In this document: positions 32,812 through 45,517 of the stretch, one piece after another
How the letters are laid out: every line of letters begins with the position of its first letter
Position numbering within the stretch: the first letter of the stretch is position 1
Source of the DNA: Hymenobacter psoromatis
GTDB taxonomy: Bacteria > Bacteroidota > Bacteroidia > Cytophagales > Hymenobacteraceae
Direction of reading: 5' to 3'
DNA: 64,000 nucleotides
Assembly (NCBI RefSeq): GCF_020012125.1
Contig: NZ_JAIFAG010000001.1
Coordinates: 3,038,001 to 3,102,000, forward strand
Translations under genes and position numbers: made by a program
Notes under the pieces: generated by a model
Databases searched by the model: none
Seen by the model: only the letters and a program-made list of their open reading frames with translations
Told to the model about the DNA's origin: nothing

Positions 32812-33372
32812 CTACTTGCGCAAAAATAGGCCACTTGGTATGGCTAGCACTAACCCCAGCAATAATACACGGGTAAAAGTCCCTACTGCTAAGTCGCGGA
32901 TAGTCAATTGAGCCATTTGCTGCAGCTCCTGGGCCTCAAACTGAGCATTACGTTTCTCTTTGGGACGAATTTGTTGTTGCACCCGCACTATTTCTACCAT
33001 CTCCGCCCGGTTTTTAATCAGAGCCGCTTCGCCTACCCCGTGCGCCAGCCCCCATACACTGGCACCTGCGAGGGCCGCGGCCAGCGTAGCCGTGAGCCAG
33101 CCCACCGCCATAGCTCGCCCCACGCCCGGCGGCACGGGTGCCAGAAGCCGCCGCAGCGTCCACTGGCTTCCTGCCACCGCGATTGGCACCAGCAGCTGCC
33201 CCATCAGCTGCTTGGGACCAAAAGCATTATTTTCAGTCAGTTGCAAGAAAAGTAACCATGCCGCGCCCGCTACCCCTACCCCCACTCCGAAGCGTAGCCC
33301 GAGCCGTACAATTAGCTCGCCGGCCGTAGCGCGGGATATTTCTGGTTTGGTATTTGGATTCGCGGCTTGCAT
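32812..33372 (-). CDS. Second DUF4199-like membrane protein
   Basis: The 186-residue product repeats the layout of the previous gene: hydrophobic segments near VAGAAWLLFLQL, LLVPIAVAGSQ, WLTATLAAALAGASVWGLA and FTRVLLLGLVLAIPSGLFL, with a charged helix between the third and fourth (IVRVQQQIRPKEKRNAQFEAQ). I call it DUF4199-like from this resemblance; sequence identity to its neighbour is low. It lies 34 bp upstream of that gene on the same strand, so the two probably share a transcript. Confidence 0.55.
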   Translation of the reverse strand: MQAANPNTKPEISRATAGELIVRLGLRFGVGVGVAGAAWLLFLQLTENNAFGPKQLMGQLLVPIAVAGSQWTLRRLLAPVPPGVGRAMAVGWLTATLAAALAGASVWGLAHGVGEAALIKNRAEMVEIVRVQQQIRPKEKRNAQFEAQELQQMAQLTIRDLAVGTFTRVLLLGLVLAIPSGLFLRK

Positions 33373-33425
33373 AAACTTCTATTCAGCATGTAAGGTACGC
33401 TAAGCTCACTTACCACTTTTCTGGT

Positions 33426-35480
33426 TTAGTTCACGGCTAAGCGCGCCGCGGTTCGTTGCTGCCCCACCCGCAGCAATATTCCTTCGGCCAACAGGCAGGC
33501 CAGCACTGCTAACAAGCAATAGCGCCACAACGGCTGGCCAGTTTGTTCTGCCCGGTAGCGCGCTATCGTCGCGGGCTGCTCACTATTTTCCAGCACCCGC
33601 ACGTTTGGGTGGTTGGGCCCGATGAGCTGCCTTAGCTCAGCCACCGAATAAACCCCCAACTCTGACTCGCCCTTCGCCGAATTAAATGCCAGGGTAGTGA
33701 CTACCTTACCCTGCCGGCGTAATTCGTAAAAACCCGGTGTTCGTAATCCGGTTGGCACATCCAAGTGCAGTTGTTCCGCTTGTACGCGCTGAATGGGGAT
33801 ATAAGTGGCACTGTCGTGCACTAGCCGGTAGCTCGCCTGCTCATTCGTAGTTCGCTCATCTTCATTTGGTACCGGTAACGTCAGTGCTGGGTCGGTCAGT
33901 CGATAAGCCGGTAACTGGTCAGTTCGGTAGCTTACTATCGCCAGTCGATACAGCACCGGCACGAATAGCGCGTGCGTCGCGAAGTCGGAATAGTCTGTAC
34001 TAAAAGGTGCTGCAAAAATGTAAACGTGCCCTGTCCTACTTGGAAACTCAGTTAAGAAACCATCGCCATCCCGCAGTTGTAGAATGTTCGTGCCTGCCCG
34101 CTGTAAGCGTACTATCGGGGCCACTTGGGGCATAGCCACCTGTTGCGGCTGCACCCCGAATACATCCTTAAAAAAAGGGTTACGCGCGTTTGGCATCAGT
34201 ACTTCCTGGCGTACTGGCAATGCATTAGGGTCATGTTGCCATTGTTCACCCGCTATTCCCAACGCTTGAAATAATTCATTATAAGCAGCATGTGCCGCTA
34301 TGCTACCAGGAGGTACTATCACTACGCTCCCCCCCCGCCGCGTTACCTCTACTAAGGCCGCTCGCAATCCCGCGTTTACCTGCGGTGCTTCCCGCAATAT
34401 TACCAAGTTTGCTCGCCGCAAAACGCCATAATCAACAGCCTGCGGCTTAGCATAGCTATAGGTAAACAGCGGTTCGTTGGCATAAGCAGCCTTCGTCATA
34501 GGCTCCGGCCCAATCTCTAGTATCCGAATTGCCGAAGCGGGCTGCAGAGTAAAATAATAGGTATTATCAAATGTAATCGGTGTATCTTGAGTCACTACCT
34601 TTCCTAAAGCCAGTTTATCGTCAACTAATTGCACTTGCACGGTAGTCTCCGTATTCTGCCCCGCAACTACCGAAATCTGAAAGGCCGCCACCTGTTGTTT
34701 ACCTAATATCACTTTCACCGGGCAATTAACAAGTGGAATACTACCCCCATTTCGAAACCTAATGTGTAGCGTTACATTGGCACGTGCCCGCACAAAGGCA
34801 TCATTCAGCCACACGCTGTCCACAAAAATATTAGCCGTTGGCTTGGCCATAAGTGGCACCAACACAACTTCCCCAGCAGTTTTTATATGTTGGATAAGCT
34901 GAGGCCGCATTTCGCTCTTTTGAAAATCGCTGAAAATGTACAGCGGCCCTTGCGCTTCCTCTTGCAAAACCGTTCGAACTTCTGCTCTACCCCAGCCCTG
35001 CGCCGTGACACCTACTTGCCTGGAGACAGCCGTTAGCAAAAAGGCAGCTTGCTGCATATTTGCTGGTCTTTGGCCTAACAGCGTGAAACGCGCTGTGCTT
35101 ACATAGCTCTTACCAAGTGCTTGTGCACTTACTACTGCTTCTTGATTAAGCGGTGTATCAGACTGACCAAGCGCCTGCATACTTCCCGAATTATCAAGTA
35201 GCATGTTTACCTCATTACTAGTAGGCTTATTGGAAGCTTTACTGAGAATAAATGGTTGGCAAAAAAGTAACACTAAGAAAGCTATGGCTACCACTCGGGT
35301 CAGCAAAATTACTAGCTCTTCTATCCGCCGCCGACGCGTAGTCGTCAACTCTATTTCTTGTATAAAACCAGTATTACTAAAAAGCACCCTTTGTGGCCGA
35401 CGCAATTGCAGCAAATGAATAAAGACCGGAATACTAATCCCAAATAATCCCCACAAAAATCCCGGATATAATAATTGCAT
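33426..35480 (-). CDS. BatA-type aerotolerance regulator N-terminal domain protein
   Basis: The 684-residue product opens with the BatA N-terminal pattern: MQLLYPGFLWGLFGISIPV, FIHLLQLRRPQRVLFSNTGF, then RRRRIEELVILLTRVVAIAF. The central part has a VWA-like fold with a DNSGSMQALG metal site, and later beta-rich regions; a last hydrophobic segment (LWRYCLLAVLACLLAEGILL) anchors the C-terminus. Such proteins are common in Bacteroidota next to Bat operons; their role is poorly known. The gene is visibly lower in GC than those around it and has no CCTACCCC octamer. It stands between the DUF4199 genes and the rRNA operon. Confidence 0.85.
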   Translation of the reverse strand: MQLLYPGFLWGLFGISIPVFIHLLQLRRPQRVLFSNTGFIQEIELTTTRRRRIEELVILLTRVVAIAFLVLLFCQPFILSKASNKPTSNEVNMLLDNSGSMQALGQSDTPLNQEAVVSAQALGKSYVSTARFTLLGQRPANMQQAAFLLTAVSRQVGVTAQGWGRAEVRTVLQEEAQGPLYIFSDFQKSEMRPQLIQHIKTAGEVVLVPLMAKPTANIFVDSVWLNDAFVRARANVTLHIRFRNGGSIPLVNCPVKVILGKQQVAAFQISVVAGQNTETTVQVQLVDDKLALGKVVTQDTPITFDNTYYFTLQPASAIRILEIGPEPMTKAAYANEPLFTYSYAKPQAVDYGVLRRANLVILREAPQVNAGLRAALVEVTRRGGSVVIVPPGSIAAHAAYNELFQALGIAGEQWQHDPNALPVRQEVLMPNARNPFFKDVFGVQPQQVAMPQVAPIVRLQRAGTNILQLRDGDGFLTEFPSRTGHVYIFAAPFSTDYSDFATHALFVPVLYRLAIVSYRTDQLPAYRLTDPALTLPVPNEDERTTNEQASYRLVHDSATYIPIQRVQAEQLHLDVPTGLRTPGFYELRRQGKVVTTLAFNSAKGESELGVYSVAELRQLIGPNHPNVRVLENSEQPATIARYRAEQTGQPLWRYCLLAVLACLLAEGILLRVGQQRTAARLAVN

Positions 35481-35603
35481 TATTCGACAAAGCTCGCGCG
35501 TTAATACTAGTCAATAACTGCAAAAATAGTTCACTTATTCAAGTAAGCTATTGCTGAAGATTAAAAAATTACAACGATAAATTTATAAATGTTAAACGCA
35601 GAA

Positions 35604-35649
35604 AGTCCTTCTGAGTGGCGCTGGTAAAAGCGCACGACCCAGAAGGACT
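35604..35649 (-). terminator. Stem-loop after the rRNA operon
   Basis: AGTCCTTCTG (35604-35613) and CAGAAGGACT (35640-35649) form a 10-bp perfect stem with an inner GGCGCT/AGCGC stem. It lies 12 bp past the 5S gene. On the minus strand only a short TTT follows, so the terminator is weak by rule. Confidence 0.65.
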
Positions 35650-35661
35650 CTCGTGATAAAT

Positions 35662-35776
35662 TGGCGGCGACCGACTCTCCCACCGGTGAAGGCAGTACCA
35701 TAGGCGCACCGGGGCTTAACGACTCTGTTCGGAATGGGAAGAGGTGAACACCCGGGCTAAAGCCACCATTGCTGGC
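35662..35776 (-). rRNA. rrf: 5S ribosomal RNA
   Basis: The minus strand carries the conserved 5S middle, CCCATTCCGAACAGAG, within a roughly 115-base stretch whose ends GCCAGCAATGG and GGTCGCCGCC can pair partly as the terminal helix. It lies about 75 bp after the 23S gene. End positions are approximate. Confidence 0.9.
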
Positions 35777-35849
35777 GTTAAGTATCGTGTTCAGTGATAC
35801 TTGACAAAACTGTTGACATAAGGGAAAAGAGAAAGAAGTAAAAGCTTCT

Positions 35850-38765
<2,916 letters not shown>

Positions 38766-38955
38766 TCTCGCTTGCGATTCATCCTACACGGGGTAGAATG
38801 AATTGCTTATATCTTGTGGATATAAGCCCGCTTTTTACTTCTCTCTCTTGTTTTCCCTTACGTCAAAGAACGTTTACTACTCAATTAGTAGTAAATGCGG
38901 AATAGCTGAACTACTTCACGCTAAACCAGTAGTCTATTTGGTATAGATGGCATAG

Positions 38956-39020
38956 TGGGTCTGCCTAGGCTCGAACTAGAGACATCTACATTATCAGCTT
39001 AACGCTCTAACCACAAGCCC
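38956..39020 (-). pseudogene. Degenerate tRNA-Ile (GAT) in the 16S-23S spacer
   Basis: On the minus strand the sequence starts GGGCTTGTGGTTAGAGC and ends GGCAGACCCA, with anticodon loop CTGATAA (anticodon GAT). Compared with a normal tRNA-Ile, about 9 bases are missing: the 5' strand of the D-stem and its start (TAGCTCAGT-type) are gone, so only 65 nt remain. The acceptor has a C-A mismatch and the anticodon stem TTAAG/TGTAG has two weak positions. The T-arm is intact. The gene cannot fold into a normal cloverleaf. The spacer lacks a tRNA-Ala, which many Bacteroidota have there. Confidence 0.75.
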
Positions 39021-39108
39021 AATATACCAATCTTTATTATTTGAATGATGGAAAAGACGCGTGGTACGATACCACATAACAAATTGAACTCACGAGTCGA
39101 ACTGCTCC

Positions 39109-40627
<1,519 letters not shown>

Positions 40628-40856
40628 AAATATTCCAAATTCACTACCTAAGTAGGAACGATGTCGAGTGCTAGTTCGACTCGTATTGACGAGTTCAATT
40701 TTAATGTTACGCTTTTGCTTACTTACGTAAGCATACTTACCATTTGTCTTTTCCAGTCATTCAAAGAACGTTTGTTGCTTCCAGTTGAAGCAACATGGTG
40801 GGTAGCATTAGCTTCCCTTTCTTACCGTTTGCAAGACCCTATTTTAATTGGGAGTG

Positions 40857-40886
40857 CAAAGGTAGAATAAAATTTTTATTTCGCAA
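40857..40886 (-). promoter_or_regulatory. rRNA promoter P1 (nearest the 16S gene)
   Basis: Minus strand: TTG at 40884-40886, 19-bp spacer, TACCTTTG at 40857-40864. This matches the Bacteroidota -33/-7 pattern with the ideal spacing. The sequence after it reads CACTCCC, shared with P3 and P5. Confidence 0.8.
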
Positions 40887-40948
40887 GTTTCGGATGAAGT
40901 TTATTTTTCATCTTTTTTTTACGTTTCGCTTCCGGTCGAAGCGGGGTG

Positions 40949-40978
40949 CAAAGGTAAGAAGTTTATTTCAGTTTTCAA
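40949..40978 (-). promoter_or_regulatory. rRNA promoter P2
   Basis: Minus strand: TTG at 40976-40978, 19-bp spacer, TACCTTTG at 40949-40956, followed by CACCCCG. Lies 92 bp upstream of P1. Confidence 0.8.
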
Positions 40979-41120
40979 AATCTTCTGAGAGAATTTTTGA
41001 AGATTTTAAGTTAACTTCTTAAATTTAGTCGACTTCGATTAAACCGACTTTTATCTGCAAAAGCTTGACAGTTAAGTTTTTGTTTTTGTGTTCTACTATC
41101 CCTTATTCTGTTTGGGAGTG

Positions 41121-41150
41121 CAAATGTAGCGCTTTTTTCTGGATTCGCAA
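41121..41150 (-). promoter_or_regulatory. rRNA promoter P3
   Basis: Minus strand: TTG at 41148-41150, 19-bp spacer, TACATTTG at 41121-41128, followed by CACTCCC. The -33 context AACTTGCGAA is the same as in P1. Confidence 0.8.
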
Positions 41151-41222
41151 GTTTGGAGCAAAAAAATAAGTTTTTTTGACCTCCTCAACAGCGTTCCCGA
41201 TGAGCCGTTATTTAAACGGGTG

Positions 41223-41254
41223 CAAAGGTAAGGCCGCAGGTTTTGAATTTGCAA
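41223..41254 (-). promoter_or_regulatory. rRNA promoter P4
   Basis: Minus strand: TTG at 41252-41254, 21-bp spacer, TACCTTTG at 41223-41230, followed by CACCCG. Spacing is 2 bp longer than ideal. Confidence 0.6.
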
Positions 41255-41319
41255 AACAACTTGGAGAATTATTTTTCCGAGTCCTCTTTGGTTACCCTTG
41301 TCCGTTCGATTTGGGAGTG

Positions 41320-41327
41320 CAAAAGTA
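41320..41327 (-). promoter_or_regulatory. rRNA promoter-like box P5 (-7 only)
   Basis: Minus strand reads TACTTTTG followed by CACTCCC as in P1 and P3. No TTG lies at 19 bp. It may be a decayed copy. The rest of 40628-41400 is AT-rich and holds no gene I can support. Confidence 0.5.
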
Positions 41328-41400
41328 CTCGGAGAAGGCGCTTGTTGGTAACACTTAGTCCATTCTTTTCTTGGCATTAACTAAATTTTGGCGTCCGTGC

Positions 41401-41439
41401 TTTAGCAATCAGACGGTTAGCGAATGGCTGATTGCTAAA
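41401..41439. other. Stem-loop between the serine hydrolase gene and the rRNA promoters
   Basis: TTTAGCAATCAG and CTGATTGCTAAA form a 12-bp perfect stem with a 15-base loop. It is followed by A residues on the + strand; on the minus strand, T residues precede the stem, so it is not a normal terminator for the serine hydrolase transcript, whose stop codon lies 5 bp away. Confidence 0.6.
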
Positions 41440-41444
41440 AAAAA

Positions 41445-42710
41445 CTAGTGGCCAGGGTCGGACTCGAAAAAAAGCGTTAGCGCCGGGCGGAACTGACGGG
41501 CGCGCCGGGCTTCGTATTGGTAAAAAAGCTGACCTAGCTGCGCCAGGAAAGGCTCGCCAACGGTGTCGTAATCATAGGCGGCATCATTGATAATACCATC
41601 TTGATTAACGTAAAGGATAGCGCTGAGCATAAATTCGGACTGGTGCAGCGAGTCGGCGAAGTAAGCGACATCAGCCAGGTAGCCGTGCGACATACCCACG
41701 ATGTTAAAAATGCGCAGGCCGGGCTGCGGCATGGCAGCTGGGCTGCGGCCGTAGTAGAGATACTTCTTGTAAGCGTCGAAGTACTTGGCGCTGGTATAGG
41801 CGCTGAAGTGGCTGGCGTGGGGGGTTAGATGCAAGTATTGCCGTAGGAAAGCATAATCGGGCGCGGTGAGGCTGGGGCGCTGAGCGGGGGGTAGGGACTC
41901 AGGGAATAGCGCGCTTTGGAGCAAGGCGGTGATATCGAGTAGCGGCAGATTATTGGCCGTGGTGAAATCGTAGGGCTTATGGATGATGCGGCTACCCACT
42001 TTGTAGGCGCGGCCGGCGAAGACGGGCCCAAGCGGCGGCGCGGGCGTGCGCGGGTTAGTTTGGGCAGGCTGCTTATAGAGGGTATCGCCGATGATGGTAA
42101 GAAAAGCGATTGGATTGGTAGAGCGGTTGGCGGCCGTGTCGCAGGGGGCGAAACGGCGCACAATGCGGCTACCCGCGTAGCCTAACTGCTGCAGGCGGTC
42201 ATTAAGTGGTTTTTGACCAAGAAACTCGTAGAGCCGATTGTAGGCCAGGTTATCGCTGACGAGCAGCATCCGTTTGATGTAGTTACCAACGGTGGCCTGC
42301 TGGTCAGAATCGGCGGGGGCGGCGAAGGGCACGGGAGTCTGGCAGCGCCCGGCAACCCCGGTGGCCATGATGGTATTCCGGGTAATTGAGAGGGGTAGGG
42401 CGTGCAGCTTTTCGAGGGATAGTAGCGCCACGGGCAGCTTAACCAGACTAGCGGGATTGAAATACTGCTGCGGATTGAGATGGTAGGTGTGGCGGGTGAA
42501 GTGCGGCACGTTTTGCGCGTCGCGATTTATCTGGGTGTAGATAATCTGGAGCTGGTACGTGGCGGGCCGGGCCAGCACCGGAGCCAACGCGGGACTACTG
42601 CGAAGCAGGCTATCGAGTAGCGGCGAATCGGGGGGAGCTTGCTGCGCCTGGGCCGGACGCATTAGGAAAAGCAGTAATAATAGGCTGGGCAGCAGCGAGC
42701 GGATAAACAT
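41445..42710 (-). CDS. Serine hydrolase, class A beta-lactamase-like
   Basis: The 421-residue product has a signal peptide (SLLLLLFLMRPAQAQQ). The penicillin-binding fold shows the nucleophile motif SLVK at about 88-91 (FNPASLVKLPVALL) and SDN at about 152-154 (LLVSDNLAYNRLYEF). A clear KTG box is not obvious; KVGSRI is a possible stand-in. At over 400 residues it is longer than class A beta-lactamases, so it may act on a peptide or ester rather than a drug. Exported to the periplasm or membrane. A terminator lies upstream, so it has its own promoter. Confidence 0.8.
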   Translation of the reverse strand: MFIRSLLPSLLLLLFLMRPAQAQQAPPDSPLLDSLLRSSPALAPVLARPATYQLQIIYTQINRDAQNVPHFTRHTYHLNPQQYFNPASLVKLPVALLSLEKLHALPLSITRNTIMATGVAGRCQTPVPFAAPADSDQQATVGNYIKRMLLVSDNLAYNRLYEFLGQKPLNDRLQQLGYAGSRIVRRFAPCDTAANRSTNPIAFLTIIGDTLYKQPAQTNPRTPAPPLGPVFAGRAYKVGSRIIHKPYDFTTANNLPLLDITALLQSALFPESLPPAQRPSLTAPDYAFLRQYLHLTPHASHFSAYTSAKYFDAYKKYLYYGRSPAAMPQPGLRIFNIVGMSHGYLADVAYFADSLHQSEFMLSAILYVNQDGIINDAAYDYDTVGEPFLAQLGQLFYQYEARRARQFRPALTLFFESDPGH

Positions 42711-42729
42711 CGGATAGGATTATAAAGAA

Positions 42730-42758
42730 AAAGGCCGTGATACCTCATCACGGCCTTT
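42730..42758 (-). terminator. Intrinsic terminator of the lipoprotein gene
   Basis: AAAGGCCGTGAT and ATCACGGCCTTT form a perfect 12-bp stem with a five-base loop. On the minus strand it is followed by TTCTTTATA, 43 bp beyond the stop codon of the gene at 42802. Confidence 0.9.
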
Positions 42759-42801
42759 ACTATACTGAAGCGAAGGAGCGGCGGCAGGCCCCTACCCCAC
42801 C

Positions 42802-44031
42802 TTAGTTGGCCAGCGGCACGCGGCGGCGAGCTAATAGCAGGTTGCTGTCGGTTTGACGCCAGTTGTAGCCGGTGCCGAAGGGCAGCGGGCGGGCGTGGTG
42901 TAGACTGTCGTGGTAGGCGGTGGTCAGCTCAGGCTGGTACTGCTTGGCAAAGAGGTTGATAGGCCGCCGGTAGGTGCCGTAGTAGGTAAACTGCCAGTCG
43001 CTTTTAGGAAAATATTTCATGCCGATGCCCGAGTCATCTTGCAAAATATACTGGCTTTGGGCCAGAATAAGGTTGCGGATTTTCGAGAAATACGACTTGT
43101 GCATGAGGTAGGTGGCCGACTTCACGTAGGTAGTCAGCGGACCGAGGCTGCGCACGTAGCGCAGGGGCGCATCTTTGGCACCCAATTTCCAATCGCTGAG
43201 GTCGGCGGAAAAGTAATAGATAGTTTTCTGGCTGCCGTCGGCGGCTTGCAGCCGCAGCTCGGCTCCCGGAATAACCTTGGCACCGGGCGCGCGGGTAGTG
43301 TCGCTGACTTCGTGCAGCTGGCCCTGGGCATCGAGCTGCACGGAGCACACGGCCAGCAGGTGGTTGCCGGTGCGAGCCGCGAAGAGCATTAGCAGGGGCA
43401 CGGCCCCGTCGAGGTTCACCGATTTGAGGTCCACGGCCATGTCGTTGGTGCGGAAGAAGCTGAAATTCAATACCGACCACAACGAGGTTTTCACGGCGGG
43501 GAAGAGAGCGGGGTTATCGAGGGTGGCGCGGCCGGGCACGCTGCCCACCGGCTCCAGGCCAACTAGCACATAGGTTTTGCTGTCGGGAAACAGCGTGAAG
43601 ACGTTTAGAAAATCGGGGCCGCTGAAGGGATAAAATAGGGTAGGGCTATTCTGGCGCACCGAGTCCAGCTCAGTGGAGGCCCAGTGGCTCATGCGGTCGG
43701 TGTGGGTAGTGCGGTATTTCGCCCAGCTTTTATTCTGGTCTTTGGCAAAGGCTTGCCACGCGGGCTGGGCCGCCAGCGCGGCTAGGGGCGAGCCGGCCCG
43801 CGGGAGTAGGCCGGCGAGGTAGGCGGCCACATTCTGCACGTTGGCCGTGTCGGGGGCGGGCGGTGGGGTAGTCGCGGCCGGGCGCGTGGGCGGCGGGGTA
43901 GCCGCCACGCGGGCGGCCGTATCGGCCGGAGCTTTGGTGGTAGTGGCCGTTTGCTTGTCGGTGGTGGCATTGGAACAGCCGGCCAGCAACGCGACGAAAG
44001 CGGGCAGCAGCGGCAGTAGAGAAAGGCGCAT
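42802..44031 (-). CDS. Large hypothetical lipoprotein
   Basis: The 409-residue product has a lipoprotein signal (LPAFVALLAGCSNATTDK). A Thr/Pro/Ala linker leads to a globular part that begins YLAGLLPRAGSPLAALAAQ and has the distinctive segments LFYPFSGPDFLNVFTLFPDS, YVLVGLEPVGSVPG, DLKSVNLDGAVPLLMLFAA and IYYFSADLSDWKL. I do not recognise the family, but the even hydrophobic pattern suggests a folded domain and the segments look conserved-type. It lies 39 bp downstream of the APC permease gene on the same strand and may be cotranscribed. Confidence 0.75.
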   Translation of the reverse strand: MRLSLLPLLPAFVALLAGCSNATTDKQTATTTKAPADTAARVAATPPPTRPAATTPPPAPDTANVQNVAAYLAGLLPRAGSPLAALAAQPAWQAFAKDQNKSWAKYRTTHTDRMSHWASTELDSVRQNSPTLFYPFSGPDFLNVFTLFPDSKTYVLVGLEPVGSVPGRATLDNPALFPAVKTSLWSVLNFSFFRTNDMAVDLKSVNLDGAVPLLMLFAARTGNHLLAVCSVQLDAQGQLHEVSDTTRAPGAKVIPGAELRLQAADGSQKTIYYFSADLSDWKLGAKDAPLRYVRSLGPLTTYVKSATYLMHKSYFSKIRNLILAQSQYILQDDSGIGMKYFPKSDWQFTYYGTYRRPINLFAKQYQPELTTAYHDSLHHARPLPFGTGYNWRQTDSNLLLARRRVPLAN

Positions 44032-44070
44032 GGAGCAACGAGGTAAGCGGAGGTTTTTACAAAAAATTCT

Positions 44071-45465
44071 TCAAGCGGCAGAGCTTTCGCCCACTGTGGG
44101 CACGGGCGCTTCGGCCGCGGGCCGGGGGGTAGGGCCCAGCTTAGTAGCGGCGAAATACACTAGTAGGCCGCTCGCTACCGTGGCCAGACCATAGGCCGAC
44201 TCGTAGGGCTTATCCTTTATAATAAAGATGAGCGTCCAGGCACTGAGGGCCAGGAACAGCAGCGGCGTGAAGGGGTAGCCCCAAGCACGGTAGGGACGCG
44301 GCAGCTCGGGCTGACGCCAGCGTAGCACGAACAAGCCTAACACGGTGAGAAACGTGAACAGATTTAAGACAAAGCCCGCGTAGACGAGCACGGCGTTAAA
44401 ATCGGGCTTCAGGATAAAAACTAGGGTAATAGCTACTTGCAACAGCAGTGCTCGCACCGGAATGCCCGCCGCACTGCGGTTCGCCAGCCAGCGTAGGGCG
44501 GGCAGGTCCTCCCCCATCGTTTGCACAATGCGAGGACCGGCAAAAATCATGGCACTGATGGTGGAAACCAGTAGCGCCGCGATGACGCCCCCCATGAGCC
44601 GCCCCAGCGCGGGGCCGAACAGCCAGCTGGCCGCCAGGTAGCCTACCTCCAGCTGACCCTTAAGCACCGCCAGGGGGGTAGCGCGCAGAAATACGTAGTT
44701 CAGCCCTACATATAATAGGAGTACGACGGCCGTACCGGTAAGCAGAATGCGCGACAGGTTGCGCTGAGGGCGCTCGATTTCGCCGGTGAGGTACACGGCG
44801 GCGTTCCAGCCCGAGTAGGCATAGCTAACGTACACCAACGACACTGCGAAGGTCGGGCTCAGCAGCGCCCGCCAGCCCGCCGGGTCGGGCGCGAAGGCCA
44901 GCGGCTGCGCGTTGCCCAGCACCAGGCCGACCCCGATAAAAGCGACCAGAATCAGCACTTTCAACGCCGTGATAATCACCTGTAAGCGGCTGCCGGCGCG
45001 GGTGCTGCGGCCATGCACCAGCGCCAGGGCCAGCACTACGGCCACGGCCAGTAAGGTGCCGCCAGTGAACGAGCCCCCCGGTGCCAGCGGCGCGGCCAGC
45101 GCTGGCCACACGCTCTGCGAGTAGCGCGCCAGAGCCAGCGCCGCCAGGGCAGTAGGCGCGGCAAAGCCTACGGTGGCCGACACCCAACCCGATAAAAACC
45201 CCAGCGCCGGATGGTAAATCTGACTCAAATAATGATACTCGCCGCCCGAGCGGGGCATGGCGGCCGCCAACTCGCCGTAGCTCACGGCCCCGCACAATGC
45301 AATGAGGCCGCCTACCCCCCACAACATCAGCAACGCAAAACCGCTCTGGATGCCCAGCACCTGGAAGCCCAGGCTAGTAAAAACCCCCGTGCCCACCATA
45401 TTGGCGATGACAATGGCGGCCCCGGTGCGGAAATTAATTTTATAAGGACTGGACGAATCGGGCAT
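44071..45465 (-). CDS. APC-superfamily amino acid permease
   Basis: The 464-residue protein has about twelve hydrophobic segments. The first contains the APC substrate motif (AIVIANMVGTGVFTSLGF), followed by ALCGAVSYGELAAAMPRSGG and EYHYLSQIYHPALGFLSGWV, the standard second and third helices of the family. YVSYAYSGWNAAVYLTGEIE is the usual sixth helix. It takes up an amino acid with protons or exchanges one; the substrate is not readable. It heads a likely operon with the lipoprotein gene. Confidence 0.92.
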   Translation of the reverse strand: MPDSSSPYKINFRTGAAIVIANMVGTGVFTSLGFQVLGIQSGFALLMLWGVGGLIALCGAVSYGELAAAMPRSGGEYHYLSQIYHPALGFLSGWVSATVGFAAPTALAALALARYSQSVWPALAAPLAPGGSFTGGTLLAVAVVLALALVHGRSTRAGSRLQVIITALKVLILVAFIGVGLVLGNAQPLAFAPDPAGWRALLSPTFAVSLVYVSYAYSGWNAAVYLTGEIERPQRNLSRILLTGTAVVLLLYVGLNYVFLRATPLAVLKGQLEVGYLAASWLFGPALGRLMGGVIAALLVSTISAMIFAGPRIVQTMGEDLPALRWLANRSAAGIPVRALLLQVAITLVFILKPDFNAVLVYAGFVLNLFTFLTVLGLFVLRWRQPELPRPYRAWGYPFTPLLFLALSAWTLIFIIKDKPYESAYGLATVASGLLVYFAATKLGPTPRPAAEAPVPTVGESSAA

Positions 45466-45517
45466 GGGCGGCGGCTTGCACCCGCAAAGATGCGCTTAGC
45501 CCGGCCATTCCCCGCCC

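Noticed and set aside
40661-41377. Short frames in the rRNA promoter region
   Set aside because: AT-rich promoter DNA; the sequence has stacked promoter boxes and the frames have no protein-like pattern.
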